Shown: in pieces, positions 1 through 7,964 of the stretch
Layout: every line of letters begins with the position of its first letter
Numbering within the stretch: position 1 is the first letter of the stretch
From: a virus
Virus record (IMG/VR): IMGVR_UViG_3300012039_000012
Location: 1 to 47,977 of that record
Reading direction: 5' to 3' (one strand)
DNA length: 47,977 nucleotides
Notes under the pieces: generated by a model
What the model was told of the DNA's origin: nothing
What the model saw: the letters and a program-made list of their open reading frames with translations, nothing else
Databases searched by the model: none
Made by a program: the position numbers and the translations under genes

Positions 1-93
1 CATGACGTTCTTCTGGATCTCCCAGCAGTCCTGCTGGCCTTCCATGTATTGCGACTTCGCCCTGAACGGTCCAGCGACGTAGACGACCTTCAT
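1..93 (-). CDS. Nucleoside deoxyribosyltransferase-like protein, N-terminal part
   Basis: Only the first 31 codons are inside the window; the gene runs off the left edge. The start MKVVYVAGPF matches the opening beta strand and glycine turn of the small nucleoside 2-deoxyribosyltransferase-like proteins (DUF4406 type) that phages often carry for nucleotide salvage. The ATG at 93 fits that family's start. A GTG at 102, overlapping the stop of the upstream membrane gene as GTGA, would add three residues. The neighbouring dNMP kinase supports a nucleotide-metabolism role. The function is inferred from a short N-terminus only. Confidence 0.55.
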   Translation of the reverse strand, partial: MKVVYVAGPFRAKSQYMEGQQDCWEIQKNVM

Positions 94-98
94 GTCTC

Positions 99-317
99 TC
101 ACGCTGCCTCCTGGCCCCACTTGGCGTAGCTCCGCGCGGCGAGCGCCGCGAACACGATGCAGATGACGAACAGGTCCCATTGCGCGCGCTGCCACGACGC
201 GACGAGCCAGCACGACTCGCCGACGACGCTCAGCAGGAACGCGCGCCGCCACTTGTTGCCGATGCCCCACAAGCCGCCGACGATGAACGCGTTGCCGATC
301 CAGCCGAAGATGCTCAC
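99..317 (-). CDS. Small two-segment membrane protein
   Basis: A 72-residue protein starting at GTG (317), two bases after the upstream stop. It has a hydrophobic stretch near residues 3-18, a second around 27-42, and a third rich in I, F, V and A near 49-62, with basic residues (KWRR) between. The overall look resembles short PnuC-like phage membrane proteins, but no diagnostic motif is visible. It lies between a hypothetical protein and a deoxyribosyltransferase-like gene, so a role in nucleotide-precursor uptake is possible but unproven. A holin-type role cannot be excluded. Confidence 0.6.
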   Translation of the reverse strand: MSIFGWIGNAFIVGGLWGIGNKWRRAFLLSVVGESCWLVASWQRAQWDLFVICIVFAALAARSYAKWGQEAA

Positions 318-318
318 G

Positions 319-675
319 TCAGTCGGTCCAGGTTTCGGGCCTGTTGCCGCGCTGGCTAGCGTTGACCTCGCCGACCCACTGCCTGCCAGGAGACGCCTTG
401 CTGTCTGTCGGCTTGTAGTGCGCGTCCGGGTGGCGCGGGCGCATGAACTCGATCATCGCGAAGTTCGCGACATCCATGAGCCACTCGGTATTCCCGTCGC
501 GCTCGTATTTCTCGAGCCGCTTCTTGAGGCTAGCGATCGCGTCGACGCGATGCGGATACGCGTCCGCGACCGCGCCGTATTTGCAGAAGCTCACGGTCAT
601 GCGGTCGGCCATGCCTTGCGCGAACTTCTCGCTGAACTCGGTCTCTGGAACGTTCGGCGCCGTCTTTATGTTCAT
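319..675 (-). CDS. Conserved phage hypothetical protein
   Basis: An 118-residue soluble protein. The ATG at 675 overlaps the TGA of the dNMP kinase gene (ATGA). The middle is alpha-helical and charged (SLKKRLEKYERDGNTEWL), followed by DVANFAMIEFMRPRHPDA, a segment that looks like those found in small phage proteins of unknown function. There is no signal peptide or membrane segment. The adjacent nucleotide-metabolism genes hint at a related role. I do not recognise a named family with certainty. Confidence 0.7.
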   Translation of the reverse strand: MNIKTAPNVPETEFSEKFAQGMADRMTVSFCKYGAVADAYPHRVDAIASLKKRLEKYERDGNTEWLMDVANFAMIEFMRPRHPDAHYKPTDSKASPGRQWVGEVNASQRGNRPETWTD

Positions 676-1202
676 GCCCCGTCCTCGTTGTGGCGGTTGA
701 CGATGTCGCGGTAGGTGCGCAGCACGGCGTCGCGGAACGCGCCGAGCTGGCCGCTGACGTTGTCGACGGTGTAGTCCGGCGCGATGCCGTCCATTGCCGT
801 CTCGCTGCCGTGGTGCGGGTCGCGGTCGCCGCACAGGAACGGCGAGCCGTCGGCCTCGGTCCGCACGACGCGAATAATGTAGCCGCCCATCGACCGGACC
901 ATCTCGGCCTCGTTCGCGTAGCGGACGCCGCTGACGAGCGCGACCGGCGCAGCGTGGTCGGCGATCGCGCCGCGCACGACGTCGATCCAGGCCGTCAGGT
1001 TTCGCCCGCGGATCTCGGTGCCGACGCGCTGCAGAATGACCGGATCGCGCGCCGTCATGAGGCCGAGCGCCCGCGCGTAGGCGGCGACGCCGTCCGAGAA
1101 CGCGTAGCGCCTCGCGCCTGGCGCAATGCTGGCGATCAGCTCGCACGCGAGATCCTTGCCGTGCCGCGCCTTGCCGGTGAACCCGATTACGAGCGTGCTC
1201 AT
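672..1202 (-). CDS. Deoxynucleoside monophosphate kinase-like protein
   Basis: A 176-residue P-loop protein. Residues 5-16 read IGFTGKARHGKD, a Walker A loop ending in GKD as in phage dNMP kinases (T4 gp1 type), which phosphorylate dNMPs to supply precursors for replication. Further fragments such as SGVRYANEAEMVRSMGG and IIRVVR fit the core strands and LID region. Its length is near that of compact phage members. The start ATG at 1202 overlaps the upstream TGA. Family assignment is good; substrate range is unknown. Confidence 0.8.
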   Translation of the reverse strand: MSTLVIGFTGKARHGKDLACELIASIAPGARRYAFSDGVAAYARALGLMTARDPVILQRVGTEIRGRNLTAWIDVVRGAIADHAAPVALVSGVRYANEAEMVRSMGGYIIRVVRTEADGSPFLCGDRDPHHGSETAMDGIAPDYTVDNVSGQLGAFRDAVLRTYRDIVNRHNEDGA

Positions 1203-1660
1203 GCGTACCAGTCCTCCTTGTCGTCCTTGCCGTGAAGCGTCAGCAGCGCACCGGCGCGGTAGCCGTAGTGCTTCAGGAACTGCCCGGCGTCGAGCCACAG
1301 CTGGCGCCGATCGGCCTTCGGCTCGACGACGCGTCCGCCCCAGAGATAGACGACGTGGCTCGTCTCGCGTATTGGCCGGTGCGACTGGTAGACGTGCAGA
1401 ATGCCGGTCGACTCGTCGAGATCAAACGTCCCGGCGCGCTGCTTCCGCACGCGGTAGCCGAGCAGCTTCGCGGCCTTCGGTACCTCGGTCAGCCACATGC
1501 CCTCGCTCAGAATGTTCGGGCAGACGCGCACCGACGCCGCGAGCGCCGTCTCATAGCTGACGCCGCAGGCCAGTTCCAGCGCGGCGACGACGCAGTCGCC
1601 GTGGTCGCCGGATCGTGACGACCAGCGCAGGACGTCCGGAGGCGCCGTGACCTGACTCAC
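1199..1660 (-). CDS. C39-like cysteine peptidase-fold protein
   Basis: A 153-residue protein whose N-terminal part (SGDHGDCVVAALELACGVSYE) has the D-C-x-x-x-A-L pattern that opens papain/C39-type peptidase folds, with Cys near residue 20 as candidate nucleophile. Downstream are a candidate His in TSHVVYLWGG and an Asp/Glu-rich segment (VVEPKADRRQ). It could be a lytic or processing peptidase, or a catalytically inert fold relative. The GTG start at 1660 overlaps the upstream TGA. The assignment rests on this pattern alone. Confidence 0.5.
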   Translation of the reverse strand: MSQVTAPPDVLRWSSRSGDHGDCVVAALELACGVSYETALAASVRVCPNILSEGMWLTEVPKAAKLLGYRVRKQRAGTFDLDESTGILHVYQSHRPIRETSHVVYLWGGRVVEPKADRRQLWLDAGQFLKHYGYRAGALLTLHGKDDKEDWYA

Positions 1661-1737
1661 TCGTGCCAGTGCCCGCAGTAAATGCAGACGCGCTCCTCGC
1701 CGCCCATGTCCCGGCCGCAGGCCTCGCAACGGTTCAC
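1657..1737 (-). CDS. Micro zinc-ribbon protein, 26 residues
   Basis: A very short ORF starting at GTG (1737) that overlaps the TGA of the gene before it, and whose own TGA overlaps the next GTG. It contains CEAC and CIYC pairs separated by 12 residues plus two His, so it could bind one zinc ion. Perfect stitching into the overlapping gene chain on both sides is the main argument that it is translated. Function unknown. Confidence 0.5.
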   Translation of the reverse strand: MNRCEACGRDMGGEERVCIYCGHWHE

Positions 1738-1838
1738 CAGATCCTCCACGGCCGGCACCACCAGCACGGCCCGATCGTCACCGCCCGCCACTTCGACGCG
1801 TAGACGCCGATGCCGAAGCAGAGCCAGCAGCGCCTCAC
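1734..1838 (-). CDS. Micro Cys-pair protein, 34 residues
   Basis: It starts at GTG (1838) overlapping the stop of the metallophosphoesterase gene and ends at a TGA overlapping the next GTG. It holds CWLC and CWWC pairs about 20 residues apart and is rich in Trp and basic residues. It is likely a small zinc-binding peptide, or possibly membrane-associated through the FGIGVY stretch. Support comes from the gene-chain overlaps rather than from homology. Confidence 0.45.
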   Translation of the reverse strand: MRRCWLCFGIGVYASKWRAVTIGPCWWCRPWRIW

Positions 1839-2731
1839 CGCAGGGTGAGTTCCCACTTCCCGTCGGCCTCGAGGACCGCGCGCGCCATCATCACGTCAGA
1901 CCCGGCGTAGCCGGCGACCTCGCCGTAGGTGCCCCACGTCTCGAGGAAGCTCGTGCCGATCGCGCCGATGGTCTTCTGCAGCTTGACGCGCTGCCGGTCA
2001 GTGTCGCGGATCTCCTTCCAGTCCGGCAGCAGCACGGCCTGGTGCAGGTGGCCCATCAGGTAGAGCTGCGCGTCGCCCTGGCCCATGAACCGGTGCAGCA
2101 CGTTCGTAACCGCCCCCTTCGACCGCGACGCGCCGACGCCGTGCCAGAGCGCGACCTTGAATGGCTGGTGCTTCCCGAACCGGATGTCGACGAACTGCCG
2201 CCCGTTCGAGTAGGGCACCTTCAGCAGCGTCGCGATCAGGATACCGAGGTCGCCGAAGCCGGGGATCGCGCGCCGCTCGTGGTTGCCGCCGACGTAGCCG
2301 AGGATGCGGTGCCGTGCCGGCGCCCAGACCTCGCAGAACTTGAACACCTGGCTTTGCGGGTCCGCGATCTGGTCGAACGCGCGGCCGGGCGACCACATAG
2401 CCCAGGCGTCGACGTTGTCGCCGGTCCAGAGCATGAACCGGTTCGGCTCCTTCAGGATCCAGTCGCGGTACTCGATGACGCGGTCGTACTTGCAGTGCAC
2501 GTGGCCGAACTGAACGTCCGTCACCTGCAGCAGCTCGACGTGGTCGAACTTCTTCGCCGGCAAATCCCAGGCGACGTACTTCGCCTGCTCGCCGTAGAGC
2601 ATCCCGCTCGTCATGCGGTGCTCGTTGCGCGGCATCGACGCCGCGAGCTTGTCCATATAGGACGTCGTCGACTGGATCAGATCCTCGAAGCAGAGATTCT
2701 TAGCCGGCGCCTGTAGCTCCGACTTCGCCAT
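1835..2731 (-). CDS. Calcineurin-like metallophosphoesterase
   Basis: A 298-residue protein with the family's ordered metal-binding motifs: VTDVQFGHVH (near 70-80), TGDNVDAW (near 103), GGNHERRA (near 148) and LMGHLHQAV (near 227). These correspond to the D-x-[HQ], GDxxD, GNHE and GHxH signatures that bind two metal ions for phosphoester hydrolysis. The substrate is unknown; phage members may act on nucleic acid ends or nucleotides. The start ATG at 2731 lies 55 bases inside the preceding zinc-finger gene in another frame, an unusually long overlap for this genome. Confidence 0.85.
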   Translation of the reverse strand: MAKSELQAPAKNLCFEDLIQSTTSYMDKLAASMPRNEHRMTSGMLYGEQAKYVAWDLPAKKFDHVELLQVTDVQFGHVHCKYDRVIEYRDWILKEPNRFMLWTGDNVDAWAMWSPGRAFDQIADPQSQVFKFCEVWAPARHRILGYVGGNHERRAIPGFGDLGILIATLLKVPYSNGRQFVDIRFGKHQPFKVALWHGVGASRSKGAVTNVLHRFMGQGDAQLYLMGHLHQAVLLPDWKEIRDTDRQRVKLQKTIGAIGTSFLETWGTYGEVAGYAGSDVMMARAVLEADGKWELTLR

Positions 2732-3039
2732 CTATGATGCTCCCGCGTTAGCGGCTTGTCGCGGTACCGCTTATCGCGCGCGCGGTTTTTTGCGCTCGCG
2801 TAGTACCGCGCCATGCCGGGCCGCGCCTTGCGGCATTTACGGCAGAACGACAGCCCCTGGCCGACCCAGATGTATCTCGGCACAGGCTTCCCGCACTCCC
2901 GACACGCCTTCCTGACGCCGTCCGTCCATCGCTGCGCGCGCGCCCGGACCGCACGCGCATACCTGCATGGCTGGCAGGTAAGTCGATGTCGCCGGCTCGT
3001 GACGCGCCCGCAATGGACGCACGCTCGCGCGACCTTCAC
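2677..3039 (-). CDS. Basic zinc-finger protein with four Cys pairs
   Basis: A 120-residue protein starting at GTG (3039). It has CVHC, CQPC, CREC and CRKC pairs spread over residues 7-68, followed by an Arg-rich tail. This looks like two treble-clef or ribbon zinc sites with a nucleic-acid-binding basic extension, and resembles the HNH-associated zinc proteins of phages without a visible catalytic HNH. The last 18 codons overlap the metallophosphoesterase in a different frame, so the C-terminus may be shorter in reality or the sequence may hold an indel. Confidence 0.6.
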   Translation of the reverse strand: MKVARACVHCGRVTSRRHRLTCQPCRYARAVRARAQRWTDGVRKACRECGKPVPRYIWVGQGLSFCRKCRKARPGMARYYASAKNRARDKRYRDKPLTREHHRWRSRSYRRRLRISASRI

Positions 3040-3296
3040 GGCTCGAAGACGCTGACCTGCACCTTCTTCCCGACGAGCGCCTTCAGGTTCGGGTAGAGCG
3101 GGCTGCGGATCGGAGTCGCGAGAATCAGGTCCTTCGCGCCGACGTCCTCGGCGTTGACCAGCTCGAAATAGCCGCCCTCGGCGTCGGCGCCGCCGAGATG
3201 CCCGACCACGTGGACGCCGCCGTCGGCCGTTACGCCCTTCGGCGTAACGGTTACGCCGATCAGCGTAGCGAGCAGGGCGCGGCGCGTGACGTTCAT
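3036..3296 (-). CDS. Small exported protein
   Basis: An 86-residue protein. MNVTRRALLATLIGVTVTPKG at the N-terminus combines a twin Arg with a short hydrophobic core and looks like a secretion signal, possibly Tat-like or a lipid-free Sec signal. The mature part (GGVHVVGHLGGADAEGG onward) is beta-rich, without cysteines. The ATG at 3296 overlaps the upstream TGA. Its function is not recognised. The nearby genes are also small and unknown. Confidence 0.6.
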   Translation of the reverse strand: MNVTRRALLATLIGVTVTPKGVTADGGVHVVGHLGGADAEGGYFELVNAEDVGAKDLILATPIRSPLYPNLKALVGKKVQVSVFEP

Positions 3297-3466
3297 CGTC
3301 TGCTCCTCAGTGCCGGGTGCGACTTGTTCGTGGGCGCCCACGCGACGACCTTCCCGGTGTCGCCGATCCGGTAGGCGATCCAGCACAGGCCGCAGACGAC
3401 CCACCCGTAGTCGAGCCGCTCGTGGGCGCCTCGGTGCCCGCAGGACGGGCACGCGTGCTGCGGCAC
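3293..3466 (-). CDS. Small zinc-ribbon protein, 57 residues
   Basis: It starts at GTG (3466) and ends at a TGA overlapping the ATG of the exported protein. It has CPSC at residues 6-9 and CGLC at 25-28, a classic short ribbon spacing, followed by a basic C-terminus. The sequence MPQHACPSCGHRGAHERL looks like a genuine zinc-ribbon start. Function unknown; one of about sixteen such small Cys-pair proteins in the window. Confidence 0.6.
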   Translation of the reverse strand: MPQHACPSCGHRGAHERLDYGWVVCGLCWIAYRIGDTGKVVAWAPTNKSHPALRSRR

Positions 3467-3469
3467 GGC

Positions 3470-3790
3470 CTACGTCTCGCCCTTGCCGTTTGCGCGCTCC
3501 TCGCGGTAGAGCCACCAGTTCTTCCGCCGGCGCGCGCGGATGGTCCGCGTCGCGGCGCGCTGCGACGGGATCGGGCTCGGCGTGTGCGTGCACCAGTCGC
3601 TGCGCTCGACGGCGACCACGACGGCGCCGCGCGCGAGCGCGACCGCGACGCAGTCCTGCCCGTCGGCGGTCGTCTCGATGCACGACGGTGACGCCTCGTC
3701 GCCGTCGTTGTAGAGCGGGTTCGGCGTGTCAGGCCACAGGACGAGCGCGTAGCGCGCGTCGTCCCGGCGCGGCGCGTCTGCTGCTGCCAT
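3470..3790 (-). CDS. Hypothetical protein
   Basis: A 106-residue protein with an acidic N-terminal half and a strongly basic C-terminal segment (RTIRARRRKNWWLYREERANGKG). Its stop is four bases from the next GTG start. ORF length, neighbour spacing and codon use like that of adjacent genes support it. No motif is recognised. The pattern GQDCVAVALARGAVVVAVERSD is beta-hairpin-like. Confidence 0.6.
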   Translation of the reverse strand: MAAADAPRRDDARYALVLWPDTPNPLYNDGDEASPSCIETTADGQDCVAVALARGAVVVAVERSDWCTHTPSPIPSQRAATRTIRARRRKNWWLYREERANGKGET

Positions 3791-3811
3791 CTACCGCCTC
3801 CGTCTGTAGCA

Positions 3812-3827
3812 CCTGCCCCTCGGCAGG
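3812..3827 (-). terminator. Short GC hairpin between genes
   Basis: CCTGCC and GGCAGG form a perfect 6-bp stem around a 4-base loop in the 60-base spacer after the coiled-coil gene. No T tract follows on the minus strand, so it may be a pause, processing or rho-assisted site rather than an intrinsic terminator. Confidence 0.35.
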
Positions 3828-3850
3828 CGCGCCCACCGTCGCCGCGTCAC

Positions 3851-4342
3851 CTACTTCGACGTCTCCAGCGTCCGCTCGATGCGGTCGAGGCGCGGCAGGA
3901 TGCGCTGCGTCACGGCGGCCGCGAACTCGGACCGCGTCACGGTGTTGTTGATGCGGTCGTCGAGCACGCTCGTCGTCCGGCGTAGCGTGTCCGTCTGCAC
4001 CATCAGTTCGTCGACGGTCGCGTTCTGCGACAGGAGCAGCTCACCCTGCTGCTGCACCAGCGTCGACATCGACTGCATCTGGTGCGACAGATGCGCCTGC
4101 TGCTGCGTGACCGCCTTCTCGCGCACGGCGAGCGAGTCGAGCTGCGAGCGGACGTTCCGCACCTCGCCGCCAAGCTGGTAGACGAGCAGGAACGTCAGCA
4201 TCACGCGCTCGGGCGTCACGATGCGCTTGATGTATTCGAGCGCCGTGTCGCCGTTCTTCTTCAGGCCGTGTATAGCGGCCAGCTCCTCGCGAATCGTGGC
4301 GCGCAATCTCGATGTCGTTGCGTCGTCGTCATCGCGCTTCAT
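3851..4342 (-). CDS. Coiled-coil protein with possible membrane segment
   Basis: A 163-residue protein. After an acidic, basic-flanked start there is a hydrophobic stretch (RVMLTFLLVYQLGG, near residues 47-60), then a long heptad-rich region dense in Gln, Leu and Ser up to the end. This resembles spanin-like or tail-associated coiled-coil proteins that anchor in a membrane, but no specific family is identified. It sits directly after the tail-tip genes, a common place for lysis functions. Confidence 0.6.
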   Translation of the reverse strand: MKRDDDDATTSRLRATIREELAAIHGLKKNGDTALEYIKRIVTPERVMLTFLLVYQLGGEVRNVRSQLDSLAVREKAVTQQQAHLSHQMQSMSTLVQQQGELLLSQNATVDELMVQTDTLRRTTSVLDDRINNTVTRSEFAAAVTQRILPRLDRIERTLETSK

Positions 4343-4368
4343 GCCGGGACCTCCCCATCAGAATCGGC

Positions 4369-4977
4369 TTATCCGAACGACGGCCAGTGGATCGTCTTGT
4401 AGCAGGCGGCGTGACGCGGCTTGAAGTACCAGTTCGCGCTATTCACTGGCACGTTGAGCGCGAGCGTCACGAGGATGTCGCTGGTGAAGTTCGTCGGCGT
4501 GAAGACGATGAACCCCTGCCCTGAGTCGAAGCGCTGGGTGTTAGTGATCAGGTCGTCCGGTGAGCCGGTCTGATGGTCCGTCCCCTCGGACCATCCGGTC
4601 GTCGGGACGTAGACGCTGCTCCCGCCGCGGAACATCGGGACGTGACCGAAGTTGCGGAACTCGGTCGCGCTGTCCGTCCACGTGTTCGGCCCGCCGATCG
4701 TAGTCAGCGCGGCGCCGGTGAACGACAGGCGGATCGTCGTGTCCTGCGGGCTGCCGGTGTTGTTCTTCCGCAGGGCGATAATTCTGGCGATCACGACCTC
4801 CCCGTCGCGCCACGTGCCGCCAGGCACCGTGAACGAGCAGAATGTCTGGTCGCCGGTCATGCTAATCAGGTCGGCGAGCGTTGGCGTGAACATGGCGTCG
4901 TACTGACCGGCCGGGACGGCGACGCCGTTCCAGAAGACCACGTCGGCCGGCGTCGGCCCTGTGCGCGAGATCGCCAT
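4369..4977 (-). CDS. Tail-tip associated protein
   Basis: A 202-residue beta-rich protein starting at ATG (4977), 19 bases after the preceding tail gene. It is rich in Thr, Gly and Asn with strand-like segments (QTFCSFTVPGGTW, IRLSFTGAALTTIGG, FTSDILVTLALNVPV). This composition and its place after two other small tail proteins suggest a host-contact or fibre-type component. No catalytic motif is visible. The assignment comes mainly from gene order. Confidence 0.55.
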   Translation of the reverse strand: MAISRTGPTPADVVFWNGVAVPAGQYDAMFTPTLADLISMTGDQTFCSFTVPGGTWRDGEVVIARIIALRKNNTGSPQDTTIRLSFTGAALTTIGGPNTWTDSATEFRNFGHVPMFRGGSSVYVPTTGWSEGTDHQTGSPDDLITNTQRFDSGQGFIVFTPTNFTSDILVTLALNVPVNSANWYFKPRHAACYKTIHWPSFG

Positions 4978-4996
4978 ACTGTCTCCTTCTCCCTAG

Positions 4997-5791
4997 CTAC
5001 GGAGTCGCGTATTCGACCGGCGTCACACGGAACGCGACGACCGCGCCGGTGCTCGCCTTCGCCTGAATGAAGTCGCCTGGCTCGAGGATGAACGGTTCGA
5101 GCACGTCGCCCATGAACAGCGTGTCGCCGGCCCGCAGGCTGCCGGTGAAGATGTTGTAGCGGTTCGCCTGCGCCTGCCCGGACGGGATCACCGCGATTTC
5201 CACGTCGACGGCGGCCGTGTGCGTGTTGCACGCGAGCACGATCGCGTTCGAGTGCTGGACATTCGACGCCGGGCACGTGTAGTAGGTCGCGAACGACGTC
5301 GTCAGCGCGTCGCCGTCGTCGACGATGCACGTGACGCCGGCCGGGTGCCCGGTCCACTCCTCGTAGTCGATGCGCAGGCTGAGGTCCGTGCCGCTCGCGT
5401 CGGACGAGATCGACCGAACGGTGTCGCTCGGGTCTATAAAGAACGGTCCCGACAGGCTGACCGTCTCCTTCAGGTAGAGCGTCCCGAAGTAGATGGCGTT
5501 CGCGGCCTGGCGTGACCCGCCGTTCGGCACGAGGTGCACGCGGGCGGTGTTCGATCCGGCCTCGTGGTTGGTAATCGTGATGTTCTTGATTACCGAGACG
5601 GAGATGCCTGACCCTGCTGTGTAGTGCGTCGCCTCGCCGGTCGTGACGTAGTTGCCGTCTGCCGGCGCGGCCGAGGCCGTGACGCTGCCGCCGTTCGCGA
5701 TGTCGAACACCGGCATCAGCAGGCGGAGCGGCCCCCACTCGCGGTTGCGGCGCTTCTCGGTGTGGTTGTCGCCGGTTGCCCATCCAGCCAT
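4997..5791 (-). CDS. Tail-tip or receptor-contact protein
   Basis: A 264-residue protein; the ATG at 5791 (MAGWATGDN) is chosen because it overlaps the upstream stop as TGATG, rather than an ATG five codons earlier. The body is beta-strand rich (SGISVSVIKNITITNHEAG, TARVHLVPNGGS) and ends with a segment (EPFILEPGDFIQAKASTG) like the beta-sandwich domains of phage baseplate accessory proteins. No enzyme motif is visible. Located in the tail-tip block. Confidence 0.6.
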   Translation of the reverse strand: MAGWATGDNHTEKRRNREWGPLRLLMPVFDIANGGSVTASAAPADGNYVTTGEATHYTAGSGISVSVIKNITITNHEAGSNTARVHLVPNGGSRQAANAIYFGTLYLKETVSLSGPFFIDPSDTVRSISSDASGTDLSLRIDYEEWTGHPAGVTCIVDDGDALTTSFATYYTCPASNVQHSNAIVLACNTHTAAVDVEIAVIPSGQAQANRYNIFTGSLRAGDTLFMGDVLEPFILEPGDFIQAKASTGAVVAFRVTPVEYATP

Positions 5792-6231
5792 CAGGCGGCA
5801 CTCCATGTAAGCGTCCAGACGAACAGAACGGCGATGCCTGACGTCTTGACGATAGGGTCGAGCAGGACGCGCGCGTGCATCGTGCCTGAGACCGCGGCAT
5901 CGAACAGCCCGGCCTCGCTGAGCGTGTAGCCGTTCGCGGTCACTGACGTCAGGAAGTACTTGTATTCGACGGAGGCGGTGCTCTTCGATTTCGTCGCGAA
6001 CACGTCGCGCCAGATCTCGTTGACGAGCGACGTATCGCCGTCCGCGACGGCGGTGTTCCCGGTCCCGAGCGCGAACCGAATCGGCGGCGAGATCGTGCCG
6101 TCGTAGACGGCGTCTCTGATCTGGTTCCGCCCGGTCGTAACGACGCGGTTCGCGACGCGCTGGTGGCGCAGCAGCGCGCCGGTCGCGGCGTCGAGTACGA
6201 AGACGTCGACCTCTCCCCTCGCTGCCGTCAC
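5791..6231 (-). CDS. Tail protein downstream of hub
   Basis: A 146-residue protein starting at GTG (6231), overlapping the hub gene stop. The middle, ISPPIRFALGTGNTAVADGD and SVEYKYFLTSVTANGYTLSEAGLFD, is a pattern seen in phage tail fibre N-terminal adaptors and tail-collar-like proteins (small GTG, then an 'EAGLF' strand). It probably joins a distal receptor-contact protein to the hub. This is inferred from the motif and gene order. Confidence 0.6.
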   Translation of the reverse strand: MTAARGEVDVFVLDAATGALLRHQRVANRVVTTGRNQIRDAVYDGTISPPIRFALGTGNTAVADGDTSLVNEIWRDVFATKSKSTASVEYKYFLTSVTANGYTLSEAGLFDAAVSGTMHARVLLDPIVKTSGIAVLFVWTLTWSAA

Positions 6232-7961
6232 GGCGTCACTCCTGTCTCGCTGAGGCCGACCAGCGCGAAGCCGACGCGCGTCTCCTTGGCGTACGTCGCG
6301 GCGTCGGTCACGATCGCCTCGGCGGCGGCGACGTCGTCCCTATGCATACGCAGCATTTGGAGCAGCTCGTTGTCGGTCGACACGCTCTGCCGCCTGAGCG
6401 CCATCAGCTTCTGGTAGAACGCGATCCATCCGCCGACGGCGTCACCGTCGATGACGGTCGCCGTGTAGCGCAGGAACTGCGCGTCCACGTCGCGCGCGCG
6501 TACGGCCTGGATCAGGTAGTAGCCGGAGACGTTGTGCTTCGTCGCGTCGATGCGCAGCAGATAGCCGGACCTGAGCCCGCGCATGTCGGTCTCGACAGTG
6601 ATCGTCTGCTGAATGCGGCCCTCGCGCCGCAGCTTGGCGAGCGCGGCGTCGAAGGCCGTGTCGGCGTCGTCGATCTCCGGGATGTCCTCGATGGTCTCGT
6701 AGAGCCCGGACCCGCCCTCGACGGCGGCGCGCGCGGCGACCTCGACGTCGTCCTGCGCCTGGACCAGCACGGGATAGAGCCCGCGGAACACGACCACGAG
6801 CGCGTCGGTGACGGAGATCGGCGCCGCGGCACGGCGCTGCGAGATCTCGTTCGAGTCCTTGTTCCAGTACCAGTCGAACGCCGTCTCGTCCTCGACGTTC
6901 CTGATGCCGACCGTCTGCGGGCTCCCGTTGAGCGTCACCGTCGGCTCGGTGCCGATCGGAAGGCTGACCGTGAACGTCTGCAGCGTGCCGTCGCCCTCGA
7001 ACGACTCGGTCAGCGGGTCGGTTAGGTCCTTGCCTGCGCGAACGTAGTGACGGTTCCGGTAGCGCGACCGCGACGTCTTGACCGTAAGCTTACGCGCCGT
7101 CGAGTTGTCCAGCGTGACATCGAACGGCGAGTAGAGCGAGTCGCGCGGAACAAAGTAGAACTTCTTGTCGTAGTCGATCCACCAGGCGTAGCCGGTGTCC
7201 TCGCTCAGCTGGTTCAGGCACTCGGCCGCCGTGACGTAGTTGAACGTCTTCCGCGTGAACGTCGGGCCGTCCGACGAGATCGACTCGACCGTCACGCCGT
7301 CCTGCGCCAGGTACGACGACACAATGTCGCTCGCGATGGCGGTGAACGTCTGGTTGTCGTACGACTCGGCGACGATGTGCCGGTCGGCGACCTGGTTGTA
7401 GTCGACGGCCGTGACGCGGACGAACATCGGCGCCTGGTCCTGCGCCATGTAGGACGACTCCTCTGGCTCTTCGATCGTGCCGGCGAACAGTCGCGTGACG
7501 CCATCCTGGTCGTAGAGCACGACGTCCTCGCCGACGTCAGGGTGCAGCGTGCCGAGCCTGTCGTAGAGCGTGAACGTCAGCGTGTTCCGCGCGTTCATGT
7601 CGTCGGTCAGCGACAGCGAGTTCTTCTGGACCTTCCGCGTCTGCTCGACGCCGCCAATTGTCAGCCGGATCGGGCCGACCGACGGCGACACGGTGCCGCC
7701 AAGGATCGATACGATCGGCACGCGGCCGGTCGTCGTGACCGCGCCGACCTGCAGCTGCCGCTTCACCGTGACCGCGAGCAGCCCCTGCGCGCCTGAGACG
7801 ACGAGCGCGCCAGCGGGGATAGCGATCTGCCGCAGGTTTGTCGAGACGACCGGCGCGTGGCCGGAGAACGCGACAGCTCCGGCGCTCGCGTTAGAGAACG
7901 CGACGCCGACGTATGTGCCGGCGAGCGCGACCGAGCCGACTTGGAGCGTGATCGACGGCAT
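6228..7961 (-). CDS. Tail hub-like protein with N-terminal P-x-G/TG repeats
   Basis: A 577-residue protein just downstream of the tape measure, the usual place of distal tail or hub proteins. From about residue 110 it reads IRLTIGGVEQTRKVQKNSLSLTDDM and FTLYDRLGTLHPDVGEDVVLYDQDG, the opening of the beta-domain found in baseplate hub proteins. Residues 1-100 are different: three or four copies of a roughly 21-residue repeat (PAGALVVSG, VGAVTTTGRVPIVS), the same repeat that fills the 946-residue protein at 45042. Such a repeat domain on a hub is unusual. Confidence 0.7.
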   Translation of the reverse strand: MPSITLQVGSVALAGTYVGVAFSNASAGAVAFSGHAPVVSTNLRQIAIPAGALVVSGAQGLLAVTVKRQLQVGAVTTTGRVPIVSILGGTVSPSVGPIRLTIGGVEQTRKVQKNSLSLTDDMNARNTLTFTLYDRLGTLHPDVGEDVVLYDQDGVTRLFAGTIEEPEESSYMAQDQAPMFVRVTAVDYNQVADRHIVAESYDNQTFTAIASDIVSSYLAQDGVTVESISSDGPTFTRKTFNYVTAAECLNQLSEDTGYAWWIDYDKKFYFVPRDSLYSPFDVTLDNSTARKLTVKTSRSRYRNRHYVRAGKDLTDPLTESFEGDGTLQTFTVSLPIGTEPTVTLNGSPQTVGIRNVEDETAFDWYWNKDSNEISQRRAAAPISVTDALVVVFRGLYPVLVQAQDDVEVAARAAVEGGSGLYETIEDIPEIDDADTAFDAALAKLRREGRIQQTITVETDMRGLRSGYLLRIDATKHNVSGYYLIQAVRARDVDAQFLRYTATVIDGDAVGGWIAFYQKLMALRRQSVSTDNELLQMLRMHRDDVAAAEAIVTDAATYAKETRVGFALVGLSETGVTP

Positions 7962-7964
7962 CTG

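Noticed and set aside
1199-1660. Reading the C39-like protein as the endolysin
   Set aside because: No cell-wall binding or typical amidase motif is visible, and position alone is not enough.
3036-3683. Longer reading of the exported-protein frame upstream of 3296
   Set aside because: The extension is Arg-rich antiframe sequence and overlaps two other stitched genes; the ATG at 3296 has a clear signal peptide.
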